Positions 1 through 5,638 of a stretch of DNA of 5,831 nt are shown in pieces. The translations under genes were made by a program, and so were the position numbers. A model generated the notes under the pieces. That model was not told the origin of the DNA. It worked only from the letters and a program-made list of their open reading frames with translations, and did no database searches. Each line of letters starts with the position of its first letter. The first letter of the stretch is position 1. This stretch comes from Candidatus Kapaibacterium sp. Its GTDB lineage: Bacteria; Bacteroidota; Ignavibacteria; Palsa-1295. The stretch is taken from NCBI GenBank assembly GCA_025450975.1, contig JANWLI010000121.1, positions 1 through 5,831 of the forward strand. Reading direction: 5' to 3'.

Positions 1-260
1 GACATCAGTGCCAGTACTGCGGACATCGCAGCGGACTCACCGTCGATCACATCATTCCGAAGTCCCGCTCAGGCGAAGACTCCTGGGAAAACCTCACAGC
101 TGCCTGCTTGCGCTGCAACAACAAAAAAGGAGATCGCACACCGAGTGAGGCAAACATGCCACTCAGAAAAAAACCTGTGCGCCCGAACCATGTTGTTTTC
201 CTGCGCCAATATCTCGGCCGCATCGAAAAAGGCTGGGAGCCATATCTGTTCATGCATTAA
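1..260 (+). CDS. HNH endonuclease family protein, C-terminal part (5' end outside window)
   Basis: The open frame enters at base 3 and runs 85 residues to TAA at 258-260; the start lies upstream. The visible part is a zinc-stapled HNH (beta-beta-alpha metal) nuclease core. A first CxxC (CQYC, visible residues 3-6) is followed by the catalytic-type VDHIIPKSRSG (14-24), then WENL (28-31, the central Asn), a second CxxC (CLRC, 35-38) and NNKKGDRTP (39-47). All four zinc cysteines and the His/Asn/Asn positions are present, so the visible part looks intact. The tail (RPNHVVFLRQYLG..W.PYL) resembles stand-alone HNH proteins of roughly 170 residues that I recall as common in Bacteroidota and relatives, so about half the protein is probably missing. 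Such proteins are predicted metal-dependent DNA nickases or nucleases, but their substrate is generally unknown. It sits on the same strand as the TerC-like gene 61 bases downstream, with no visible functional link. Family call is firm; biological role unknown. Confidence 0.9.
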   Translation, partial: HQCQYCGHRSGLTVDHIIPKSRSGEDSWENLTAACLRCNNKKGDRTPSEANMPLRKKPVRPNHVVFLRQYLGRIEKGWEPYLFMH

Positions 261-298
261 TCGTATTTTTGTTCTCGCTTCATAAGTCCTGTATGACC

Positions 299-311
299 TA
301 TGGGACCCATA
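299..311. promoter_or_regulatory. Perfect 13-base palindrome upstream of the TerC-like gene
   Basis: TATGGG-A-CCCATA is a perfect 6+6 inverted repeat with a one-base centre, ending 10 bases before the ATG at 322. A one-base centre is too tight for an RNA hairpin loop, so a dimeric DNA-binding protein site is the more natural reading. A weak sigma-70-like pair lies just upstream: TTGTTC (269-274), a 17-base gap, then TATGAC (292-297), matching consensus at only 7 of 12 positions. If that promoter is real, the palindrome would cover the start of transcription, as an operator would. This is inference from position and symmetry only. Confidence 0.3.
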
Positions 312-321
312 CTTTCTATCT

Positions 322-1050
322 ATGCTCGAACTTGCGCTCGCCTTTCTTACCCTGACCATTCTTGAGATCGTTCTCGGAATCGATAACATTGTCTTTATCT
401 CGCTCTTAACCGGCAGGCTGCCGGAAGAAGATCGCAACAGAGCGCGCATCGTCGGCCTCGGCGTCGCCATGGGTGCACGTATCGCGCTCTTGCTGTCGAT
501 CACGTTCGTGATGCAGCTTGTCGATCCGCTCTTTGTTGTCCTGGGAAGTGAGATCTCCGGAAAAGACCTGATCCTTATTCTTGGCGGGTTGTTTCTGCTG
601 TATAAAAGTGTCACCGAAATTCATGGCCGCTTCGATGAAACGAAGCATGGCGCGGAACGGCAAAAGAAGGTGAGCAGCTTCGGGCAGGTGATCCTGCAGA
701 TCGTCATTATCGATATCGTGTTCTCCCTCGATTCAGTTATCACGGCTGTCGGTATGTCGAGTGATATTGGGGTGATGATAGCGGCAGTGGTCGTTGCAGT
801 TATTTTCATGATGCTCTTCTCGAAAACGATCAGCGATTTTGTCGAGAAGTATCAGTCGATCAAGATCCTTGCGCTTGCATTTCTCGTGATGATCGGCGTC
901 CTGCTTGTAGCTGAAGGCTTTGACCAGCACATTCCAAAAGGCTATATCTACTTTGCAATGGCATTCTCGATCGGCGTCGAAATGATCAACATCAACCTTG
1001 ATAAACGCTACGGACTGATCGCAGGCAAGATGCCGAAGGAAAAACCCTAA
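322..1050 (+). CDS. TerC family integral membrane protein, putative metal ion exporter
   Basis: A 242-residue polytopic inner-membrane protein with about seven hydrophobic segments (roughly residues 3-30, 42-66, 82-98, 120-145, 150-168, 181-199 and 206-223). It carries the two diagnostic TerC repeats, EIVLGIDNIVF (15-25) and DIVFSLDSVITAVGM (131-145). Their intramembrane acidic residues (E15, D21, D131, D137) are the proposed metal-binding sites, and E220 in the last segment is a further acidic candidate. Known members of the family include tellurite-resistance TerC and the Alx/MeeF/MeeY manganese exporters, so manganese or other divalent cation export is the most likely role; the ion cannot be told from sequence. 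Length is close to that of YgdQ/YoaE-type membrane domains, with no CBS or CorC domain attached. No ter-operon partners (terA, B, D, E or Z) are nearby, which argues against a tellurite-resistance cassette. The ATG sits directly before the first membrane segment and has no Shine-Dalgarno. The TAA overlaps the stop of the convergent uracil-DNA glycosylase gene. Confidence 0.92.
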   Translation: MLELALAFLTLTILEIVLGIDNIVFISLLTGRLPEEDRNRARIVGLGVAMGARIALLLSITFVMQLVDPLFVVLGSEISGKDLILILGGLFLLYKSVTEIHGRFDETKHGAERQKKVSSFGQVILQIVIIDIVFSLDSVITAVGMSSDIGVMIAAVVVAVIFMMLFSKTISDFVEKYQSIKILALAFLVMIGVLLVAEGFDQHIPKGYIYFAMAFSIGVEMININLDKRYGLIAGKMPKEKP

Positions 1051-1874
1051 ACCTGCTTCGGATCGAATTTCGGTTTATCGCCGACGAGCTCGTCATAAAG
1101 ATGGCGGAATTTCTGCAGGTCTTCCCAGGCCGGCGATTTCCAGTTCGGATTGCGCAGTAATGCTGCAGGGTGGTAGGTCACCATCACCTTCGCGCCCATA
1201 AAGTCATACACATTGCCGCGAAGCTTCGCAAGCGTGTCGATGCCGTTCTTAAGCAGGTTTACTCCTGCAATGCGGCCCATACAGAGGATCATCTTCGGAC
1301 GGATCAATTCGATCTGCTTCCACAAATATGGCTCGCAAGCTTCAACTTCCGTCGGCTGCGGATCGCGATTGCCGGGAGGACGCGACTTCAAAATATTGGC
1401 GATAAACACTTCTTCTCTGGGGAAGCCGATCGCAGCGATCATCTTATCGAGCAGCTGTCCGGCACGTCCGACAAACGGCTCTCCCTTCGCATCTTCATCG
1501 GCTCCCGGAGCCTCGCCTATCACCATGACTCGCGCCTGCGGATCACCGACACCGAAGACGTAGTTCTTGCGCGTCTCGTGAAGCGGACATTTCGTACAGT
1601 TGCTCGTTAGCTGTTTAAGCTCGTCGAGCGTCTTTGCCTGCGCCCACGGTTCACCCTGATGGATCGCTAACTTCATCTCGAAGACATCCCCTGCAGGTAC
1701 GATCGCTTTTGGTGTAACAGGCGCGACTGCGCGCGAAGGTGTTTTTGCAATGGCCACTTCTTCTATTTTCGGTGTATTCGTTGGCAGATATGTCTGTGCT
1801 CCGTAACGCTCCGTATGCTGCTTTGCCCAGCGCTGAACGTCGTCGAGAATTTCCTGAGGGCTGCGGTCGCTCAT
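1047..1874 (-). CDS. udg: Family 4 (thermostable-type, iron-sulfur) uracil-DNA glycosylase
   Basis: A 275-residue cytosolic DNA repair enzyme that removes uracil, arising from cytosine deamination or dUMP incorporation, to start base excision repair. The catalytic domain begins near residue 80. Four cysteines fit the [4Fe-4S] ligands of UDGa: C93 and C96 (CTKC), C180 and C198 (17 residues apart). Motif A is GEAPGADED (120-128), where family 4 enzymes carry GEAPG-E rather than the GQDPYH of family 1. The uracil pocket and loop motifs follow: FVGRAGQLLD (134-143), NILKSRPPGNR (160-170) and the HPAALLRNP intercalation loop (235-243). All key residues are present. Residues about 30-62 form a Pro/Ala/Thr-rich, probably disordered linker after a short helical N-terminus, making the protein longer than the usual ~200-residue core. 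Some family 4 relatives in phages act as DNA-polymerase subunits, but nothing here suggests that. It is last in the leftward operon; its ATG overlaps the coaBC stop (ATGA), and that coupling supports this start. Its TAG overlaps the TerC-like stop by four bases. Confidence 0.95.
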   Translation of the reverse strand: MSDRSPQEILDDVQRWAKQHTERYGAQTYLPTNTPKIEEVAIAKTPSRAVAPVTPKAIVPAGDVFEMKLAIHQGEPWAQAKTLDELKQLTSNCTKCPLHETRKNYVFGVGDPQARVMVIGEAPGADEDAKGEPFVGRAGQLLDKMIAAIGFPREEVFIANILKSRPPGNRDPQPTEVEACEPYLWKQIELIRPKMILCMGRIAGVNLLKNGIDTLAKLRGNVYDFMGAKVMVTYHPAALLRNPNWKSPAWEDLQKFRHLYDELVGDKPKFDPKQV

Positions 1875-3103
1875 TTCAATTCAGTGATCGCTGCCAGTAT
1901 CTCACGCGCGCACTCTGTCTTGGACATCAAGCCAAGTTCGCGCTTCATGCCTGTCTTTGTGTAGATCGTGACTCTATTCGTATCTGATCCGAAACCTGCT
2001 CCGTTCTCATCGTAGGAGTTCAGGACAACCACATCGAGTCCCTTCTCCTCCAGTTTTTTACGTGCATACTCTTCGCCGTTCTCCTGAGATTCAAGTGCAA
2101 ACCCGACGATGATCTGATCGTCGCGTTTCTCCGATGCAAGTTTCTTTAAGATATCGGTCGTACGCTCAAGGTCGATGTTCGGAATATCGTCGCCTTTCTT
2201 CTTAAGCTTCGAACGCGAGACATTCTTTACGCGGTAATCGCTGACGGCAGCGCTCATGATAATAATATCGCTCGACGGCAAATGCTCGAGCATCGATGCA
2301 TACATCTGGTCAGTCGTCTCCACATCGATGCGGTTGACGAAGGGTAATGTCTTCGCTGCCGACGGCCCCATTACGAGCGTCACGTTCGCTCCGAAGACGC
2401 TGGTAGCTTCATTCGCGAGTGCGGCGCCCATCTTGCCGCTTGAGCGATTACCGATGAAGCGCACGGGGTCGATCGGCTCATACGTCGGCCCGCCGCTAAT
2501 GAGAATGCGCTTGCCTTCGAAGGCAAGTTTAAACTTTGGTTTGGCAGTATCAAGATCTTGAGGCATTGAAATGAGATTGTCGAACTCGTCGACAAGTTCT
2601 TCCGGCTCAAGCATGCGGCCCATGCCTTCGAGTCCGCTGGCAAGTGCACCGGAGACCGGCTCGATGATCCCAACGCCCAGCTCTTTAAGCCACGCAATAT
2701 TTTCCTGCACTGCCGGTTGCAGCCACATTTCCTCGTCCATTGCCGGAGCGAGGACGAGCGGAATACCTTTCGGGAGAGATGCTGCAAGCAAGGTCACAAC
2801 CGTATCGTAAATACCATACCGCAGCTTGCCGATCGTCGTCGCAGAGCACGGAGCGATCAGCATGGCATCGACACTCCGTCCCAGATGGATATGCCACGTC
2901 GATGGCGAGCCGAAGACAACAGCTGCCGTTTCGTTTTTTGTGAGCACGGAGAGTCCGTAGGCAGTCGTGAACTGCGCGCCGGATGCCGTAAGCGCCGGAT
3001 ACACGACTGCGCCGCGACGCACAAGCTCGCGGGCCACGATCGGCGCCTTCACCGCAGCAACGGATCCGGTTACGCCATAGATAATACGCTTGTCTTTAAG
3101 CAT
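1871..3103 (-). CDS. coaBC: Bifunctional phosphopantothenoylcysteine decarboxylase / phosphopantothenate-cysteine ligase
   Basis: A 410-residue fusion enzyme for two consecutive steps of coenzyme A synthesis in the cytosol: CTP-dependent joining of 4'-phosphopantothenate to cysteine (CoaB), then FMN-dependent decarboxylation to 4'-phosphopantetheine (CoaC). CoaC (about 1-185) shows the flavin-binding GVTGSVAAVKA (10-20), the catalytic His of the HIxL motif (H71), the APCSATTIGKL loop (84-94), PAMDEEMW (120-127) and GRM (162-164). Two positions differ from the E. coli pattern: PAMN is PAMD (D123) and the substrate-clamp LACG is LASG, putting Ser156 where the catalytic cysteine would be. As I recall, both variants are common in Bacteroidota-type CoaBC. 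CoaB (about 195-410) has GGPTYEPIDPVRFIGNRSSGKMG (204-226, written here only as the nucleotide-binding signature), AAVSDYR (285-291), a KLKKK lysine patch (299-303) and VGFALE (333-338). Length is typical (about 400). The start follows the aminotransferase stop as TAATG, and the end overlaps the glycosylase start, so it is third in a coupled four-gene operon. Confidence 0.96.
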   Translation of the reverse strand: MLKDKRIIYGVTGSVAAVKAPIVARELVRRGAVVYPALTASGAQFTTAYGLSVLTKNETAAVVFGSPSTWHIHLGRSVDAMLIAPCSATTIGKLRYGIYDTVVTLLAASLPKGIPLVLAPAMDEEMWLQPAVQENIAWLKELGVGIIEPVSGALASGLEGMGRMLEPEELVDEFDNLISMPQDLDTAKPKFKLAFEGKRILISGGPTYEPIDPVRFIGNRSSGKMGAALANEATSVFGANVTLVMGPSAAKTLPFVNRIDVETTDQMYASMLEHLPSSDIIIMSAAVSDYRVKNVSRSKLKKKGDDIPNIDLERTTDILKKLASEKRDDQIIVGFALESQENGEEYARKKLEEKGLDVVVLNSYDENGAGFGSDTNRVTIYTKTGMKRELGLMSKTECAREILAAITELK

Positions 3104-4227
3104 TACTCGAACAATGCATTGAATGCTTTCCGGATCTCTTCTTCCGTATTGTAAAAGTACGGGGAAAACCGGAGCCGCCCCCCTCGTTGAACAATGTGAA
3201 TGCCTTTCTCATTTACCCGCGCTGCCACGTCGGCGGCATTCTCAACGATCATGCTGACGATCCCTCCACGCTCCTCCGCATTCTTCGGCGTAACGTAGCC
3301 GATGCCCGAACGATCGCACAACGTGAGCAGAAGATCGGTAAGGTGGAGTGTCTGCTTGTACACAATGTCAAGCCCCACTTCCTGCTGCAATTCCAGCGAG
3401 GCTTGCAGAGATACGATACCCGGAAAATTCATCGTGCCGTTTTCGTAGCGGCTGGCTTCGTCACGAAGCCGCTCCATATCGTAATCGGTATAGCGCACGG
3501 CCTCCTTCACACTCAGCGCTCCCATTGCACGCTGGTGCACGCGGCTCTGCAATGCATTGCTGATGTAGATAAATGCCGTGCCTTCTGTTGCCATCAGCCA
3601 CTTATGGCCGCCCGCAGCAAGGTAGTCAATGCCGGCATCGGTAACATCGATCGGCACATACGGTACTGCCTGGATCGCATCGACGCAGAAAATGATGTTG
3701 TGCTCTTTACACAGTTTGCCGATCGCTTTAAGATCTGCGCGGTATCCTGAGAGAAACTGCACGGCACTGACGGAAAGTAGCCGGGTCTGCGGGGTGATGT
3801 GCTTTGCGATCAGTTCTGGCGTGATACGAAAGTCATCGGTATCGTAAAAATCAACACTGACGCCGCGATGCGCAAGATTCAGGAATGGATACACATTTGC
3901 CGGATACTCGTGACGGTACAGAAGTACTCGCTCTCCCTCTTTCCAGTCGAGGCCGCTTGCAAGGATCGACAGGCCCTCTGCAGTATTGAGTGTGAAGGCG
4001 ATCCGATCTGCTGTTGTACCGATGATCGAAGCGACAGTACCTCTCGTCTCCGCCACCATCTTCGGGGCCCAGGGCCAGGATTCAATGCCTTTCAGCGCGC
4101 GCTTCGCATGATACTTTTCAAGCGCCTCGCGCACGCGAAACGATGTCGGACTGATCGCCGCATGGTTGAGATATACCATGTCAGACCACGTATGCGCGAA
4201 CTGGCGCCGTGCTTCGGAAGGCGTCAT
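3103..4227 (-). CDS. Class V aminotransferase-fold PLP-dependent enzyme, specificity unknown
   Basis: A 374-residue fold-type I pyridoxal-phosphate enzyme of the aminotransferase class V / NifS-IscS superfamily. It opens with the substrate-side YLNHAAISP (19-27). The cofactor-stacking region follows, then CVDAIQAVP (181-189), where D183 should pair with the pyridine nitrogen. GGHKW (206-210) supplies the Schiff-base lysine K209, SRYENGT (259-265) the phosphate/substrate loop, and RLRFSPYFYNT (351-361) the carboxylate-binding arginine R353. All catalytic landmarks are present, so it is expected to be active. Pairwise, this type resembles isopenicillin-N epimerase-like, cysteine desulfurase-like and kynureninase-like enzymes. 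I see no conserved catalytic cysteine loop of the kind expected of IscS/SufS, so sulfur mobilisation is not supported. Its start overlaps the kdsB stop (ATGA, 4224-4227), and its stop overlaps the coaBC start (TAATG), so it is co-translated with both. That tells of shared expression but not of a substrate. Family is sure; reaction unknown. Confidence 0.9.
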   Translation of the reverse strand: MTPSEARRQFAHTWSDMVYLNHAAISPTSFRVREALEKYHAKRALKGIESWPWAPKMVAETRGTVASIIGTTADRIAFTLNTAEGLSILASGLDWKEGERVLLYRHEYPANVYPFLNLAHRGVSVDFYDTDDFRITPELIAKHITPQTRLLSVSAVQFLSGYRADLKAIGKLCKEHNIIFCVDAIQAVPYVPIDVTDAGIDYLAAGGHKWLMATEGTAFIYISNALQSRVHQRAMGALSVKEAVRYTDYDMERLRDEASRYENGTMNFPGIVSLQASLELQQEVGLDIVYKQTLHLTDLLLTLCDRSGIGYVTPKNAEERGGIVSMIVENAADVAARVNEKGIHIVQRGGRLRFSPYFYNTEEEIRKAFNALFE

Positions 4228-4964
4228 CGCTTTGCTAAGATCCCTTCCACAGTTGCAATGTCTGCTTCGACATCGACGGCAACTGAATCGTAGTTTACCT
4301 TGACTGCACGAATGCTGAATCCATGCTCAAGCCAACGCAGTTGTTCAAGCTTCTCTGCATCCTCTAATGGTGTCGGCGATAGTGCCGTGAGTTTTGGTAG
4401 AAGGTCGCTGCGAAATCCGTAGACACCTATATGCTTCCAGTGCAAGCCATCACGAACTGCATTCGCTTCGTCGCGCACATGCGGAATCGGCGAGCGTGAG
4501 AAATACAAGATGTTACCACCTTCGGCAACGGCACACTTGACAACGGTAGGATTTGAAAGATCCGATACTTCGCGCATCGGGCTGATCGGCGTTGCTATGT
4601 TAACTGCAGAATCATTGAAAGCCTGCTGCACTGCTTCGATCACATCTGGTGCGATGAGTGGCTCATCACCTTGGACGTTGATGACAACATCGTACTGTTC
4701 GCCCAGTCGCTCGACTGCCTGTGCGACACGTTCGGTGCCGTTCTTGCAAGCAGCATCGGTCATGATGGCTTTGCCGCCGAACTGTTCGACATGTGCGAAT
4801 ATCTCGTCGCTATCGGTAGCGACGTAAACGCCGTCGATGCCCGAGGCCTTCGAAACCTGACGCCAGACGCGCTCAGTGAGCGTAACGCCATCAATTAGCC
4901 GCAAGGCCTTGCGAAGAAGGCGCTCGGAGCCGATGCGCGAGGGGATAATAACAGCAGTTCGCAT
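4224..4964 (-). CDS. kdsB: 3-deoxy-manno-octulosonate (Kdo) cytidylyltransferase
   Basis: This enzyme activates Kdo with CTP to give CMP-Kdo and pyrophosphate, the sugar donor for the lipopolysaccharide inner core; it acts in the cytosol. The 246 residues match the family's usual ~248. Visible motifs are the N-terminal nucleotide-binding strand and loop (AVIIPSR, 4-10), VYVATDSDEI (46-55), NGTERVA (75-81), NVQGDEPLI (96-104) with metal ligand D100, KHIGVYGFR (177-185), LEDAEKLEQLRWLEHG (200-215, substrate recognition) and VDVEADI (230-236) with probable second metal ligand D231. The nucleotide loop is unusual: family consensus RLPGK reads RLLRK (15-19), although R10, R15 and K19 stay in register with the E. 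coli enzyme. I chose the ATG at 4964 because the protein then begins exactly at the family's N-terminus. The open frame continues upstream to 5624, but that part lies antisense to apt and has no family similarity. It is the first gene of the leftward operon and diverges from apt. Confidence 0.94.
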   Translation of the reverse strand: MRTAVIIPSRIGSERLLRKALRLIDGVTLTERVWRQVSKASGIDGVYVATDSDEIFAHVEQFGGKAIMTDAACKNGTERVAQAVERLGEQYDVVINVQGDEPLIAPDVIEAVQQAFNDSAVNIATPISPMREVSDLSNPTVVKCAVAEGGNILYFSRSPIPHVRDEANAVRDGLHWKHIGVYGFRSDLLPKLTALSPTPLEDAEKLEQLRWLEHGFSIRAVKVNYDSVAVDVEADIATVEGILAKR

Positions 4965-4988
4965 GTACAAGTGAAGTGAGCCGATAAA

Positions 4989-5024
4989 CAGTATTCCCGG
5001 CAGAAATGTCTGCCTGAAATACTG
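4989..5024. repeat. 36-base imperfect inverted repeat in the kdsB-apt divergent intergenic region
   Basis: Two 16-base arms (4989-5004 and 5009-5024) around a 4-base centre AATG pair at 14 of 16 positions; the mismatches are 4996/5017 and 4998/5015. The inner six pairs (GGCAGA/TCTGCC) and outer seven (CAGTATT/AATACTG) are perfect. It occupies half of the 72-base gap between two divergent start codons, ending 12 bases before the apt ATG and 24 bases before the kdsB ATG. A terminator is unlikely because no gene reads into it from either side. It could be an operator shared by both promoters, a leader hairpin if transcribed, or one copy of a dispersed palindromic repeat. Structure is seen directly; function is inferred. 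Confidence 0.75.
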
Positions 5025-5036
5025 GTATATTGTAGT

Positions 5037-5549
5037 ATGGATCTCGATAAATACATACGCTGCGTACCCGATTTCCCCGAAAAAGGCATTCTCTTCCGCG
5101 ATATTACGCCGCTGCTTGCCGAACACAGCGCCTACCAGTATGCCATCGGCGAGCTGGCAAAGCTCGTCGCCCATGAAAAGATCGACCGCATCGCTGCCAT
5201 CGAATCGCGCGGCTTTCTCTTCGGCGCTCCGCTTGCCGTTGCCTGCGGCGTTGGCATTGCGCTGATCAGAAAGAAAGGTAAGCTGCCATATACGACTGTT
5301 GCGAAATCGTATGAGCTTGAGTACGGAGAGAATACACTTGAGCTGCACTCCGATGCACTCATCGCCGGCGAGCGAATTCTTGTCGTCGACGATGTGCTTG
5401 CAACGGGCGGCACTGCGCACGCAGCAGGTGAACTCGTGCGCATGCTTGGCGGTGAAGTAGTCGGCAATACGTTTCTCATCGAGCTCAAAGCGCTCGATGG
5501 CAGGAAGCGTTTGAATGCTGAACCCGTCTACAGCCTTCTTCAATATTGA
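5037..5549 (+). CDS. apt: Adenine phosphoribosyltransferase
   Basis: A 170-residue cytosolic purine salvage enzyme that joins adenine to PRPP, giving AMP and pyrophosphate. It shows the full family pattern. The N-terminal adenine-pocket segment is PDFPEKGILFRDITPLL (11-27), with ESRGF (56-60), the RKKGKLP flexible-loop start (79-85) and SYELEYGENTLELH (91-104). The PRPP-binding signature ILVVDDVLATGGTA (114-127) has its adjacent acidic pair D118/D119. The C-terminus contains the usual FLIEL strand (146-150). Length is typical of the short bacterial form, which lacks the ~10-residue N-terminal extension of E. coli Apt. The ATG at 5037 fits the family start and has no Shine-Dalgarno; an AT-rich TATATT (5026-5031) lies only six bases upstream, too close for a standard -10 with a leader. 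It is divergent from kdsB and not in an operon with a purine gene here; the next gene starts 89 bases downstream on the same strand. Confidence 0.97.
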   Translation: MDLDKYIRCVPDFPEKGILFRDITPLLAEHSAYQYAIGELAKLVAHEKIDRIAAIESRGFLFGAPLAVACGVGIALIRKKGKLPYTTVAKSYELEYGENTLELHSDALIAGERILVVDDVLATGGTAHAAGELVRMLGGEVVGNTFLIELKALDGRKRLNAEPVYSLLQY

Positions 5550-5554
5550 TATTC

Positions 5555-5568
5555 GGGAGTATTCTCCC
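5555..5568 (+). terminator. Small hairpin just after apt, possible weak terminator
   Basis: GGGAG-TATT-CTCCC forms a perfect five-base-pair GC-rich stem with a four-base loop, starting five bases after the apt stop. It lacks a following T-run, so it does not meet the standard for an intrinsic terminator. It may only stabilise the 3' end of the apt transcript. Confidence 0.3.
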
Positions 5569-5604
5569 AACTGCTGAAACTCCCTGAAACCCGCACCGTA
5601 GCGA

Positions 5605-5635
5605 TTGATGCGCTGGGTTAACAATTCAACCTTTG
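5605..5635 (+). promoter_or_regulatory. Possible Bacteroidota-type promoter before the DUF5916-like gene
   Basis: TTG (5605-5607) is followed after 20 bases by AACCTTTG (5628-5635). This matches the described Bacteroides pattern (TTTG or TTG near -33, TAnnTTTG near -7) at all but one base of the -7 element. Such a promoter would place the transcription start at about the ATG (5639), which implies a very short or absent leader. The motif is short and degenerate and the host group is itself inferred, so this is tentative. Confidence 0.22.
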
Positions 5636-5638
5636 CCT

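Noticed and set aside
1..260. HNH gene as part of a CRISPR, restriction or phage system
   Set aside because: No methyltransferase, repeat array, terminase or integrase is visible, and the motif pattern fits a common stand-alone chromosomal HNH protein. The left flank is unseen, so this is not excluded.
260..321. A manganese (yybP-ykoY) riboswitch before the TerC-like gene
   Set aside because: The 61-base gap is too short for that roughly 100-base element, and its conserved loops are not seen.
322..1050. Tellurite-resistance ter cassette
   Set aside because: Only a TerC-family membrane protein is present; no TerA, B, D, E or Z partners lie nearby. Lone TerC-family proteins are commonly metal exporters.
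1170..1610. + strand open frames inside udg, and similar ones inside coaBC and the aminotransferase gene
   Set aside because: They are antisense to well-conserved genes, have no family resemblance and no independent start signals.
4224..5549. kdsB plus aminotransferase as a Kdo8N (8-amino-Kdo) pathway like KdnA/KdnB
   Set aside because: KdnA belongs to the DegT/DnrJ/EryC1 aminotransferases, not class V, and no KdnB-like alcohol dehydrogenase is present in the window.
4965..5624. A long leftward open frame that would extend kdsB by 220 residues at the N-terminus (start at 5624)
   Set aside because: The extension lies antisense across apt, which is a clear full-length gene, and shows no family similarity. 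KdsB begins naturally at the ATG at 4964. The open antisense frame is a by-product of apt codon usage.
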